Under the pieces are notes generated by a model. It was not told where the DNA came from. It searched no databases and worked only from the letters and a program-made list of their open reading frames with translations. Of a DNA stretch of 64,000 nt, positions 36,647 through 44,869 are shown in pieces. Origin of the DNA: Rhodobacteraceae bacterium LMO-JJ12 (GTDB lineage: Bacteria; Pseudomonadota; Alphaproteobacteria; Rhodobacterales; Rhodobacteraceae). Numbering within the stretch: position 1 is the first letter of the stretch; the number at the start of each line of letters is the position of its first letter. The stretch covers positions 1,984,001-2,048,000 of the forward strand of contig JAKGBX010000001.1 in assembly GCA_021555075.1 (NCBI GenBank). Direction: 5' to 3'. The translations under genes and the position numbers were made by a program.

Positions 36647-37000
36647 AACGTTCTATTTCGCTCCTTCGATGGCACCGGCGCACTTGAAGCAAGCACGCCG
36701 GATGCGATGACCCCCGATTCACCCATAGCCCAGATTACCCCTGATCGTTAGAGCCGCAATTCCCCAATAGGCGCGATTGGCGGGTTGTCGCGGACAACCG
36801 ATCTGGCGCACTGGCTCCGCATTACTCTTGCAATTGCGGGGCAGGGGCGCACGCAGGCTTTACCTAATTCGCCGTTAACCCTCGCCCGATCAGTCGTCAT
36901 CCGCTCAGCAGCCGCCCGGCAGCCGGGTGGCAGACGCAATGCACCCCCCGCGTTTACGTCGTTCGGTGCAATTAACCATACCGCCCGTGCATGTGAGGGT
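36647..37000. other. 354-bp gap without a convincing gene
   Basis: No gene I can support. It contains the palindrome GGTTGTC-GCG-GACAACC (36783-36799) and a 9-bp hairpin GCCGCCCGG-CAG-CCGGGTGGC (36911-36931), neither followed by a T run. Short frames here have poor codon structure. Confidence 0.5.
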
Positions 37001-37909
37001 TCATCTTGGTAACAAATCTTCAGCTTCCACCTCATCGCGCAGCCATCCACGCAGCGCGCTAAGCGCCGGATCATCCTCGCGCTCTTCAGGCCAAACCAGC
37101 CAATAATCGCCAAGGCTCTGCACCGGCCCGCCAAGCGCCACCGCAAGACGACCATCCGCAATTTCCTGCTGGACCAGAAAATCAGGCAGCAAAGCCACGC
37201 CTAGCCCATGCAAGGCGGCCTGCACGATCATGGGAAACTGGTCATAAACCATACCGGGCAGTCGCCCGGTTTCGACCCCTTTGACGGCAAACCATTTCTG
37301 CCAGGCACGGGGTCGGTTCTGAATATGCAAAAGCGGCAGACGCAACAGATCATGGCCGGTTTCGATCTTTTGGTTTTCCAATATCGCGGGCTGTGCCACC
37401 GGCACCACATGCTCGCGCGAAAGCCACATCTTACGCGTTTCCGGCCAATCTCCTGTCCCGAAAGTTATAGCCGCATCAAAGGGTTGCGCTGCAAAGTTAA
37501 ACGGTTCCAGCCGTGTTGTCATGTTGATCGAGACTTCGGGATGCGCCGCCGAAAACCGGGGCAGGCGCGGCACCAACCAACGCATGCCAAAGGTTGGCAA
37601 TATGGTCAGGTTTACCGTGCCACCGCCGGGATTGGTCTGAAGTTTGAGCGAAGCCTGTGCGATGCGTTGTAGTGCAGCGCGAATTTCTTCGACATAGACC
37701 TCGCCTGCGGGTGTCAGGGTCAGCCGTTTGCTTGCACGGCTCAACAGCGCAACACCCAACTGTTCCTCAAGCGATTTCAACTGCCGCGAGACAGCACTCT
37801 GGGTCAGCGCAAGTTCTTCAGCCGCCGCCGTGGCGCTGCCTAATCGGGCAACGGCCTCAAGCGATTGCAGGGCAGGGATCGACGGTAGATATCGGCGAGG
37901 GGCAAGCAT
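37001..37909 (-). CDS. LysR-family regulator (GcvA-like), divergent from gcdH
   Basis: This 302-aa LysR regulator has an N-terminal winged helix (about 10-70, with LGSATAAAEELALTQSAVSRQLKSLEEQLGVALL region) and a C-terminal co-inducer domain resembling the GcvA subgroup. It is divergent from glutaryl-CoA dehydrogenase, a common alphaproteobacterial pair, so it probably controls lysine/tryptophan-derived glutarate breakdown (inference). A 16-bp dyad lies in the shared promoter region. Confidence 0.9.
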   Translation of the reverse strand: MLAPRRYLPSIPALQSLEAVARLGSATAAAEELALTQSAVSRQLKSLEEQLGVALLSRASKRLTLTPAGEVYVEEIRAALQRIAQASLKLQTNPGGGTVNLTILPTFGMRWLVPRLPRFSAAHPEVSINMTTRLEPFNFAAQPFDAAITFGTGDWPETRKMWLSREHVVPVAQPAILENQKIETGHDLLRLPLLHIQNRPRAWQKWFAVKGVETGRLPGMVYDQFPMIVQAALHGLGVALLPDFLVQQEIADGRLAVALGGPVQSLGDYWLVWPEEREDDPALSALRGWLRDEVEAEDLLPR

Positions 37910-37937
37910 CTATTCCATTTACTCATATTACCATGCG

Positions 37938-37953
37938 GATAAACCGATTTATC
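37938..37953. promoter_or_regulatory. Candidate LysR operator, GATAAA-N4-TTTATC
   Basis: GATAAA-CCGA-TTTATC is a perfect dyad flanked by ATGCG on both sides, in the 115-bp gap between the divergent LysR and gcdH genes. AT-rich dyads of this type are normal LysR-family targets. Confidence 0.5.
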
Positions 37954-38024
37954 ATGCGTTTCTTTCAAGGTAAACTTTCCAAAACGCAAACCCACCGTTC
38001 GCAGTTGCCAAGGAGGCTTCCCCG

Positions 38025-39245
38025 ATGTCCGACAAACCCACACTCCGAGCCAAGGATGCGCCCGATCTCGGCTCTTTCACTTGGGATGATCCGCTTCGTT
38101 TCGAGGATCAGCTTACCGACGAAGAACGTATGATCCGCGACAGCGCGCGCGCTTATGCTCAGGAAAAGCTACAGCCGAGGGTAACAAGTGCCTTTGAAAA
38201 CGAAGAAACAGACCCGGAAATCTTCCGTGAAATGGGCGAAATGGGCCTGTTGGGTGTGACCACACCCGAAGAATACGGCGGGCTTGGCTCGGGCTATGTA
38301 TCCTATGGCCTTGTGGCACGTGAGATTGAGCGTGTTGACAGCGGCTATCGTTCGATGATGAGCGTGCAGGCGAGCCTCGTGATGTATCCGATCTATGCCT
38401 ATGGCAGCGAAGAGCAGCGCAAGAAATATCTGCCCAAGCTGGCGTCTGGCGAATGGATCGGTTGTTTCGGCCTAACCGAGCCCGATGCGGGTTCAGATCC
38501 CGCTGGCATGAAGACCCGAGCGGTAAAAACTGATACCGGGTATAGGCTTACCGGCTCAAAGATGTGGATTTCCAATGCGCCGATCGCCGACGTTTTTGTC
38601 GTCTGGGCCAAATCCGAAGCGCATGGCGGCAAGATCCGCGGCTTTGTTCTGGAGAAGGGCATGGAAGGTCTGTCCGCGCCCAAAATTAAGAACAAGCTTT
38701 CCCTGCGTGCATCAATCACCGGCGAAATTGTGATGAAGGACGTCGAGGTCAACGACAACGCCTTGCTACCGCACGTCGAAGGCTTGAAGGGGCCGTTCGG
38801 TTGTCTTAACCGCGCCCGTTACGGCATCAGTTGGGGGGTGCTGGGTGCGGCCGAACATTGCTGGCACGCGGCGCGGCAATATGGGCTTGATCGACATCAG
38901 TTCAAACGCCCGCTGGCACAGACCCAACTGTTTCAGAAGAAGCTCGCCGACATGCAGACCGAGATCACGCTGGGCCTGCAAGCCAGCCTTCAGGTGGGGC
39001 GTCTGATGGATCAGGCCAAAGCCGCACCGGAAATGATTTCGCTCGTCAAACGTAACAATTGCGGCAAGGCGCTCGACGTAGCGCGGATGTCGCGCGACAT
39101 GCATGGCGGGAACGGCATCAGCCTCGAATTCCAGGTGATCCGTCACATGGTGAATCTTGAGACGGTCAATACTTATGAAGGCACTCATGACGTGCACGCG
39201 CTAATCCTCGGTCGAGCCCAAACCGGGCTTCAGGCGTTTTTCTGA
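38025..39245 (+). CDS. gcdH: Glutaryl-CoA dehydrogenase
   Basis: This 406-aa FAD-dependent acyl-CoA dehydrogenase oxidatively decarboxylates glutaryl-CoA to crotonyl-CoA, on the lysine/tryptophan and benzoate-type degradation routes. Diagnostic blocks are [27 protein letters not shown], and [19 protein letters not shown] with the catalytic glutamate of this subfamily. Length and ending match GcdH. AAGGAGG precedes the ATG. A terminator follows the stop. Confidence 0.93.
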   Translation: MSDKPTLRAKDAPDLGSFTWDDPLRFEDQLTDEERMIRDSARAYAQEKLQPRVTSAFENEETDPEIFREMGEMGLLGVTTPEEYGGLGSGYVSYGLVAREIERVDSGYRSMMSVQASLVMYPIYAYGSEEQRKKYLPKLASGEWIGCFGLTEPDAGSDPAGMKTRAVKTDTGYRLTGSKMWISNAPIADVFVVWAKSEAHGGKIRGFVLEKGMEGLSAPKIKNKLSLRASITGEIVMKDVEVNDNALLPHVEGLKGPFGCLNRARYGISWGVLGAAEHCWHAARQYGLDRHQFKRPLAQTQLFQKKLADMQTEITLGLQASLQVGRLMDQAKAAPEMISLVKRNNCGKALDVARMSRDMHGGNGISLEFQVIRHMVNLETVNTYEGTHDVHALILGRAQTGLQAFF

Positions 39246-39258
39246 GCTGATATTCGAA

Positions 39259-39288
39259 GGGGGAGCTGTAAATGCTCCCCCGTTTTGT
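39259..39288 (+). terminator. Rho-independent terminator of gcdH
   Basis: GGGGGAGC-TGTAAAT-GCTCCCCC is an 8-bp perfect stem followed by GTTTTGTT, starting 14 bp after the gcdH stop. Confidence 0.85.
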
Positions 39289-39441
39289 TCGTCCAATATT
39301 CGCATAATCGGTATTATGTTAATACCCTATTTACCATGTCGCTACTAAATATCAATAATAACAACAGTTTTCGCACAGGAAACTACGACGTGTCGCAAAA
39401 CCGTTAACACAAGACCTTACCCCACTCGACATGATGCAAAC

Positions 39442-39461
39442 ACTGCCGCTAGATTGGCAGT
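39442..39461. promoter_or_regulatory. lux-box-like 20-bp dyad upstream of the luxR-type gene
   Basis: ACTGCC-GCTAGATT-GGCAGT is a 20-bp dyad of the size and position of a lux/las-type box, 98 bp before the start codon. The arms CTGCC/GGCAG match the core of las-type boxes, but the half-site spacing is 2 bp wider, so it is only a candidate for autoregulation. Confidence 0.45.
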
Positions 39462-39559
39462 TACCATTCACGAGAACGCTACCGCAGAAGTCTTTTGTAA
39501 ACCTTAAAGTACCGTGCTGTTTCGCAGTCCGGCCCCTGTGACAACTGGGAGCCCGCAAC

Positions 39560-40315
39560 ATGAGCCTTGTCGAATACCTTGACGAAATTACCAATGCGCC
39601 GTCCATGGAGGCGCTGTGGGATCTTCATTGTCGCAAGATGGCGGAATATGGTTTCGACCGTTTGTTCTATGGCTACACCAACTACCGCTTGGGGAAGTCC
39701 CTAGGTGATCCGGATGACTTCATCATCCTGACCAATCACAGCAAGGACTACACGGATTGGTTTCTCGGACAATCGATGTATTTTCACGCGCCAATGGTGA
39801 AATGGGCGCTTGAGAACGAAGGTTGGACAAGTTGGGGCATGGTCGCAGATATGTTCACCGCGGGCGTTTTGACACAGAACGAGACGAAAGTTGTTGAATT
39901 CAATCAGAAAATGAAGGTGACGACCGGGTACACTGTTAGCTTCAAATCGGTTTCGCCGCGTTCCAAGGGGGCAATCGGTCTGACCGGTTCAATAGGTCTG
40001 ACGCAAGCAGATGTGGATTCTGTCTGGGAAGAACACGGATCAGAGATAGTGGTGATGAACAACATCGCGCATTTGAAAATCCTGTCCCTGCCCTATGTTG
40101 GTCCGACCCGTAATTTGACGAATCGTCAATTGGAGGCGTTACACTGGGTTGGCGACGGCAAGACGACAGCAGATATCGCTCTGCTAATGGGACTGACCCC
40201 AGCCACTGTGGAAAAACATCTCAGACTGGCACGCGATGTCTTGAACGTGGAGACCACGGCCCAGGCAGTGCTCAAGGCCGCATTGCACAAGCAGATGTTC
40301 GTCGTGGAATATTAG
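39560..40315 (+). CDS. LuxR-family regulator with autoinducer-binding domain (likely solo)
   Basis: This 251-aa quorum-sensing-type regulator has an N-terminal autoinducer-binding domain (about 20-165) and a C-terminal GerE/LuxR helix-turn-helix (about 185-245, LTNRQLEALHWVGDGKTTADIALLMGL region). In the ligand pocket the usual D-P pair that anchors acyl-homoserine lactones reads H-A-P (SMYFHAPMVKW near 75), so the key Asp appears lost. No intact luxI is in the window; a degenerate luxI-like segment lies just downstream on the other strand. The protein may bind a different ligand or none. Confidence 0.85.
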   Translation: MSLVEYLDEITNAPSMEALWDLHCRKMAEYGFDRLFYGYTNYRLGKSLGDPDDFIILTNHSKDYTDWFLGQSMYFHAPMVKWALENEGWTSWGMVADMFTAGVLTQNETKVVEFNQKMKVTTGYTVSFKSVSPRSKGAIGLTGSIGLTQADVDSVWEEHGSEIVVMNNIAHLKILSLPYVGPTRNLTNRQLEALHWVGDGKTTADIALLMGLTPATVEKHLRLARDVLNVETTAQAVLKAALHKQMFVVEY

Positions 40316-40605
40316 ACGAAGCCTTCGGAATTTCGGAAACGTCGGGAATCTGCGCCAACAGGACAGAGTTCTTGTAACTCGGCTCCTGGGAAATCGTCAT
40401 TGTCTCAATAGCCTGACATAGCGCCCTTAAGGCAAGTGCCGCTAGGTAAGGTTTCCCATACTTTCGCAAAATCCGAACCAATGGCAAATTCAACATGTTC
40501 CGTGAGTGGTGGCTTAAAGCCTGGGAACATACGGAGATGCAGCCTTGGAATTTCTAGGCTCTGCGCTTCGTCCGGTCTGACCGGAGTCAACCTGATGGAT
40601 CTATT
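40316..40605 (-). pseudogene. Degenerate luxI-like (acyl-homoserine lactone synthase) remnant
   Basis: On the minus strand one frame reads IRLTPVRPDEAQSLEIPRL, then RMFPGFKPPLTEHVEF. The LuxI middle region in V. fischeri is R-F-I-E-T...FFPYFKE...YLES, so the conserved Arg, F-P-x-F-K and Glu fall at similar spacing (34 versus 30 residues). The match ends and coding-like sequence continues in another frame (YLAALALRALCQAIETMTI), implying a frameshift. No N-terminus is found. This is a reading by eye and could be wrong. It would fit the convergent luxR-type neighbour. Confidence 0.4.
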
Positions 40606-40670
40606 TCGTTCCGATGGTTGGCGGTCTTTGGACCCGCCCGTCTCATCCCCATTTGCATGGGTCGGGTCTG

Positions 40671-40712
40671 AAAAGAGCGGTGTCGGGTATACCCGGCACC
40701 GCTTTTTTATTT
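40671..40712. terminator. Bidirectional terminator downstream of tsf
   Basis: AGCGGTGTCGGG-TATA-CCCGGCACCGCT is a 12-bp stem (one mismatch) with TTTTTT on the plus side and TCTTTT on the minus side. It ends the rpsB-tsf transcript and shields it from plus-strand transcription. Confidence 0.85.
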
Positions 40713-40765
40713 TTCACTGTTTTGTCAGTGGCTTGAAGAAATCTTCTCAACCACCTGACAAACGA

Positions 40766-41647
40766 TCAGCCCTGGGCGGCCTTTGCAACTTCGGCGGCAA
40801 AATCTTCCTGCTTTTTCTCAATGCCTTCGCCGACGGCGAGACGAATAAAGCCGGTGATTTCGATGCCTGCTTCCTTGGCAGCCTCTCCGACGGTCAGGTC
40901 GGGGTTGACCACAAACGACTGGTTGAGCAGCGTGATCTCAGCCAGGAATTTCTTCATCCGACCTACAATCATTTTTTCAATCACCGCTTCGGGCTTGCCC
41001 GACTCGCGTGCGATATCCATCTGGATCTGCTTCTCTTTTTCGACAACGGCCGGGTCGAGTTCGTCTTCATTCAACGCTTCGGGGCGCGGGTCGGCGGCTG
41101 CGACATGCATGGCGACCTGGCGGGCGAACGCGTCGTTGTCACCCTTATAGGCAACCAATACGCCGATTTTACCCATGGTTGGATTGGCTGCGTTGTGGAC
41201 ATAAGCGGCCACAGCGTCGCCTTCGACCGAATCCATCCGACGCAGTGTCATGTTTTCGCCAATTGTGGCGATCGCATCGGTCACGGCGGTTTCGACGGGT
41301 TTTCCGCCCATATCAGCCGCTTTCAAGGAATCGATATCCGAGACTCCCAAAGCAACCTCGGCGATTTTGCCGACAAGTGCTTGGAATTGTTCGTTTTTAG
41401 CGACGAAGTCGGTTTCTGAGTTCAATTCTACTGCGACACCTTTGCCACCATTAACGGCCACACCAACGAGACCTTCGGCCGCTGTGCGGCCAGATTTCTT
41501 GGCAGCCTTGGACAGGCCTTTGGTGCGCAGCCAATCAACGGCCGCTTCCATATCGCCATCAGTTTCGGTCAACGCTTTCTTCGCGTCCATCATGCCTGCG
41601 CCCGTGCTATCGCGCAGTTCTTTCACCATTGCAGCTGTGATCGCCAT
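40766..41647 (-). CDS. tsf: Translation elongation factor Ts
   Basis: EF-Ts (293 aa) is the nucleotide exchange factor for EF-Tu. The N-terminal UBA-like domain ([19 protein letters not shown], 9-27) and the core [11 protein letters not shown] motif (near 79-89) are diagnostic. The gene follows rpsB in the standard order, separated by an 83-bp gap with a perfect 10-bp stem-loop. Confidence 0.97.
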   Translation of the reverse strand: MAITAAMVKELRDSTGAGMMDAKKALTETDGDMEAAVDWLRTKGLSKAAKKSGRTAAEGLVGVAVNGGKGVAVELNSETDFVAKNEQFQALVGKIAEVALGVSDIDSLKAADMGGKPVETAVTDAIATIGENMTLRRMDSVEGDAVAAYVHNAANPTMGKIGVLVAYKGDNDAFARQVAMHVAAADPRPEALNEDELDPAVVEKEKQIQMDIARESGKPEAVIEKMIVGRMKKFLAEITLLNQSFVVNPDLTVGEAAKEAGIEITGFIRLAVGEGIEKKQEDFAAEVAKAAQG

Positions 41648-41682
41648 GTTAGGCTCTCCTGAAAAGTTTTAGAATTGGTTAC

Positions 41683-41713
41683 GGCTGCGGGCATGTCTGA
41701 CACGCCCGCAGCC
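41683..41713 (-). other. Stem-loop in the rpsB-tsf intercistronic region
   Basis: GGCTGCGGGC and GCCCGCAGCC form a perfect 10-bp stem around an 11-nt loop, with no T run behind it. It is likely a processing or partial-attenuation element between rpsB and tsf. Confidence 0.55.
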
Positions 41714-41730
41714 ACAAATGGGTAAGTGCC

Positions 41731-42561
41731 TCAGGCTTCGGTGTTTTCTGCGGCAGGTGCAGCTTCGGCCTCGGCAGGTTTTTCTGCCGGTGCCTCGACG
41801 GCTGCTTCTTGTGCCACGACTTCTTCCACCGGAGCCTCTTCCAGCGCACCGATGTCTACACCGGCGGCGCCAAGTTGGGCGCTCATGCCGTCGAGTGCGG
41901 CACGTGAGGCGAGGTCACAGTAAAGCGCGATGGCGCGTGCGGCGTCATCGTTGCCCGGGATAATGTAATCAATACCTTCGGGCGCGCAGTTGGTGTCGAC
42001 AATCGCAACAACCGGGATGCCCAGCTTGTTGGCTTCGGCCACGGCGAGAGCTTCTTTTTTCACGTCGATGACAAAGAGAAGATCCGGCACGCCGCCCATT
42101 TCGCGGATACCACCGAGCGAGGCTTGCAGTTTGGCCTGCTCACGCTCCATTCCGAGGCGTTCTTTCTTGGTAAGCCCCTCAGCGCCGCTTTCCATCTTTT
42201 CGTCGATGGATTTCAGCCGGTTGATCGACTGGGAAACGGTCTGCCAGTTGGTCAGAGTGCCACCGAGCCAGCGGTGGTTCATGTAATACTGGGCGCATTT
42301 TTCTGCAGCGTCTGCAATGGGTTGCGCGGCTTGGCGCTTGGTGCCGACGAACAGGACGCGGCCGCCTTTGGCGACGGTTTCGCGGATCGCGTTCAATGCT
42401 GCGTCGAGCATCGGAACGGTCTGCGTCAGGTCCATGATGTGGATGCCATTGCGCGCGCCGTAGATGAACGGACCCATACGGGGATTCCAACGCTGCGTCT
42501 GGTGGCCGAAGTGAACGCCGGCTTCGAGCAGCTGACGCATGGAGAACTCTGGAAGAGCCAT
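41731..42561 (-). CDS. rpsB: Small ribosomal subunit protein uS2 (RpsB)
   Basis: Ribosomal protein S2 (276 aa) has the start [20 protein letters not shown] and the blocks [15 protein letters not shown] and [15 protein letters not shown]. The C-terminal 45 residues are an Ala/Glu/Pro-rich tail ([20 protein letters not shown]) beyond the usual fold, as in several alphaproteobacteria. The ATG at 42561 follows AAAGGAAAC. Upstream in-frame codons lie in the leader. A sigma-70 promoter lies about 120 bp upstream. Confidence 0.97.
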   Translation of the reverse strand: MALPEFSMRQLLEAGVHFGHQTQRWNPRMGPFIYGARNGIHIMDLTQTVPMLDAALNAIRETVAKGGRVLFVGTKRQAAQPIADAAEKCAQYYMNHRWLGGTLTNWQTVSQSINRLKSIDEKMESGAEGLTKKERLGMEREQAKLQASLGGIREMGGVPDLLFVIDVKKEALAVAEANKLGIPVVAIVDTNCAPEGIDYIIPGNDDAARAIALYCDLASRAALDGMSAQLGAAGVDIGALEEAPVEEVVAQEAAVEAPAEKPAEAEAAPAAENTEA

Positions 42562-42891
42562 GTCTTTGTTTCCTTTCCGGTTTTCGCCTCGACAAGGGGT
42601 GTAAAGCGGGTGCTTCAACCGGTGGACCGATGAGGATTTCTCCCCCATAGACCCGCCCTTGTCTGCGGATTGAGTAGCGCGCGTATAGAGGGGATCGCAG
42701 GGCCTTGCAACCCCCCTGCCCTAATGGTTAACGGCGCTGCGCGCATGGAGATCAGGGGGGTGATCTGCGGCTGCTGACCGGCTGCCAAGCGTATGCCATC
42801 GAAATCCCGAATATGTTAACGCGCAATAAGGTTAATGGGCCGCGCGCCACGCTGACCTGAGGCGTGAATTTTGGCAAAAACTAGGGCGCCG
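42562..42891. other. 330-bp intergenic region holding the rpsB leader and promoter
   Basis: The rpsB leader (about 115 nt) and its promoter occupy the left half. The right half, toward the HupE-like gene, shows no gene and no clear terminator. Autogenous S2 control through the leader is possible but was not tested by folding. Confidence 0.6.
42684..42712 (-). promoter_or_regulatory. Sigma-70-type promoter of rpsB-tsf
   Basis: On the minus strand TTGCAA-N17-TATACG gives a 17-bp spacer with four of six matches in each hexamer. It is placed about 115 nt upstream of the rpsB start, as expected for a ribosomal protein leader. Confidence 0.6.
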
Positions 42892-44049
42892 TTACAGCAC
42901 CGTGCGCTCAAGCACCCAATAGGCGCCAATGCCGGCAATGACCAGCGAGGCGGGGATGGTAATGACAGAGCGATACCACGGCTTGTTGCGAAACCAGAAA
43001 CCGACCGCGAGGAAGGCGATGGCGATCACTGTGATCTGACCCAGCTCAACCCCGACATTGAAACCCAGAAGTGCGGGAATGAAATGCGTCTCGGGTAATC
43101 CGAACTCATCAAGCACCGAGGCAAAGCCCAGCCCATGCAACAGCCCGAAGCCAAACACGATGGCGGGCCGCCACGGATTGAGATGATTGGTGAATACATT
43201 CTCGATTGCGACATAGCAGATCGAGGCGGCAATCAGCGGCTCGACCACGCTTGATGGAACCGTGACCCATCCCGTCGCGCCGAGTGCCAGTGTAACCGTA
43301 TGGGCGGCGGTAAACGCGGTGACCTGCCATAAGAGCGGACGCAGCCGGGCGGCGAGAAGAAAGAGGCCGAGCACGAAGAGGATGTGATCGAGTCCCTTGG
43401 GCAGGATGTGATCAAAGCCGATGGGGATATATGTGCCAAACACCTGCCAGCCGGATTGCGACGTGCCGCCCGAGATCGCAAACGGGCCGGCAAGCGCGCC
43501 GCCCGAGACGGTGGCGGTAAACGGATCGTCGATTTCACCAATCTGGCGCACTACCAAGGTGCCATAGGGTTTTACCCAACCGAGCGAAACGGTTGTCGCG
43601 CCCGACGGAATTGGCGCGGTGAAATGCAGAACCGTCTGGCGTTGCAGCTCGACATTGCCGGGATCGCGAATATCTGGGCGCAGGAAGCTTGGCGCGGCCC
43701 CTGCCCCGTCGATTTGAAGGTGCAGGTTGCCAAGAAAGACCGGCAGGAAAGCGGGAATGCGCGCCGCCAGATCCTCGGGCGGGAGGGCGCGCAGGGCATC
43801 GTAGTCGGCGGCATTGGGCGCGGCGTTGGTATCTTCATAGGTCGAAAGGTCAATATCGGCCATAAGGGCTTCGAGCGTGACTTCGATGGCGAGATTCAGA
43901 CGGTCATCTTGTGCCTCGATCTCGGCAATGGCCGGGAAAACGTCATGTGCCTGTGCACGCGGAGCCAGAGACAGGATCAAGAGGAGAAAAACGCTTGCAA
44001 CCCGCCCGGGGATCATGCCCCTTGAGCATATGGCTTTCTGGCTTCGCAT
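42892..44049 (-). CDS. HupE/UreJ-family membrane protein with extended periplasmic domain
   Basis: The 385-aa protein has a signal peptide (to about AQAHDVFP), a roughly 160-residue periplasmic domain, then the HupE/UreJ domain with GFDHILPKGLDHILFVLGLFLL and about six helices. HupE-type proteins are secondary nickel or cobalt permeases, but the long N-terminal form is common in marine bacteria and its substrate is unproven. AAGGACG precedes the ATG at 44049. An internal ATG at 44016 would avoid overlap with the divergent gene. No hydrogenase or urease genes are in view. Confidence 0.82.
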   Translation of the reverse strand: MRSQKAICSRGMIPGRVASVFLLLILSLAPRAQAHDVFPAIAEIEAQDDRLNLAIEVTLEALMADIDLSTYEDTNAAPNAADYDALRALPPEDLAARIPAFLPVFLGNLHLQIDGAGAAPSFLRPDIRDPGNVELQRQTVLHFTAPIPSGATTVSLGWVKPYGTLVVRQIGEIDDPFTATVSGGALAGPFAISGGTSQSGWQVFGTYIPIGFDHILPKGLDHILFVLGLFLLAARLRPLLWQVTAFTAAHTVTLALGATGWVTVPSSVVEPLIAASICYVAIENVFTNHLNPWRPAIVFGFGLLHGLGFASVLDEFGLPETHFIPALLGFNVGVELGQITVIAIAFLAVGFWFRNKPWYRSVITIPASLVIAGIGAYWVLERTVL

Positions 44050-44824
44050 CTCTGTCGTCCTTGTGTTGGTTGTCTGCGCACGCGCAGGGCTGGCGCATGA
44101 GTTTTGGATAGAAGCATCTGAATATCAAGCCGATACCGGGGCGACGGTTGAGGCCGGGATATTCAATGGTCAGGATTTCAACGGAGTCGAGTTGGCCTGG
44201 TTCGAGGGGCGTGTCGCCGCTGCACATTGGGCTGCGGGCGAGGTCAGGGGACAGTTCGAGAGCCGCTCGGGCGAGCGCCCTGCCCTCAAGGTCAAGGCTG
44301 TGACCGAGGGGCTGATCCGGCTGATCTATCAGACGACGCCGAGCGAATTGACCTATTCCGAATGGGCCAAATTCGTGAGCTTTGCCGAGAGCAAGGGGCA
44401 CGGTTGGGCCGTTGAGCGGCATTTGGAACGCGGATTGGCGAAAGAAGGCGTGCGCGAGGTTTACACCCGCTATTGCAAGGCTCTGGTGGCGGTGGGCAAT
44501 GGCAAGGGGGCGGATGCGGCGGCGGGGATGCGCCACGAGATCGTCGCACTTGGCAATCCTTATGGGGATGTGTCGCAAGGTTTGGCGGTTGCGCTATTTT
44601 TTGAGGGCAAGGTTCTGGCCGGTGGGCAGATCGACGTGTTCGAGAAGGCGTTGGACGGGACCGTGCGCAAAACCCAGGTGAAAAGTGATGCAGATGGTCA
44701 AGCGGTAATACCTGTGCGGGCCGGGCATCGCTATCTGCTGGATTCGGTGGTGTTGCTGGAAGCCGAGGGCGGCGGCGTGGCGTGGGAGAGCCTGTGGGCT
44801 TCGCTGACCTTTGAGGTGCCATGA
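44030..44824 (+). CDS. DUF4198-like secreted protein
   Basis: This 264-aa protein has a signal peptide (MAFWLRISVVLVLVVCARAGLA) followed by HEFWIEASEYQADTGATVE, the usual beginning of DUF4198-type (nickel-transport-associated) periplasmic proteins. The C-terminal part (about 175-262) looks like a carboxypeptidase-regulatory-like beta-sandwich (VKSDADGQAVIPVRAGHRYLLD). It is divergent from the HupE/UreJ gene with overlapping 5' ends, so the two are likely co-regulated and may act together in metal handling (inference). Confidence 0.75.
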   Translation: MAFWLRISVVLVLVVCARAGLAHEFWIEASEYQADTGATVEAGIFNGQDFNGVELAWFEGRVAAAHWAAGEVRGQFESRSGERPALKVKAVTEGLIRLIYQTTPSELTYSEWAKFVSFAESKGHGWAVERHLERGLAKEGVREVYTRYCKALVAVGNGKGADAAAGMRHEIVALGNPYGDVSQGLAVALFFEGKVLAGGQIDVFEKALDGTVRKTQVKSDADGQAVIPVRAGHRYLLDSVVLLEAEGGGVAWESLWASLTFEVP

Positions 44825-44869
44825 TGAAGCCGCTTGCGACCGATTGGGGCTAAGAGGAAAACGGGCGTG

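Larger units (their letters stand above)
39246..39559. other. 314-bp AT-rich gap between gcdH and the luxR-type gene
   Basis: Base composition is clearly more AT-rich than the neighbours. It contains the gcdH terminator (39259-39288) and a lux-box-like dyad (39442-39461). No ORF is supported. The AT-rich character continues into the luxR-type gene and suggests an older insertion or a region of relaxed selection. Confidence 0.55.
40316..40765. other. 450-bp gap between luxR-type gene and tsf
   Basis: It holds the luxI-like remnant, a bidirectional terminator (40671-40712), and an imperfect hairpin TTTGTCAG/CTGACAAA just after the tsf stop (about 40732-40762). No intact gene. Confidence 0.6.

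Noticed and set aside
40436-41419. 327-codon plus-strand frame over tsf
   Set aside because: It is antisense to tsf, crosses a strong terminator and has no recognisable domain.
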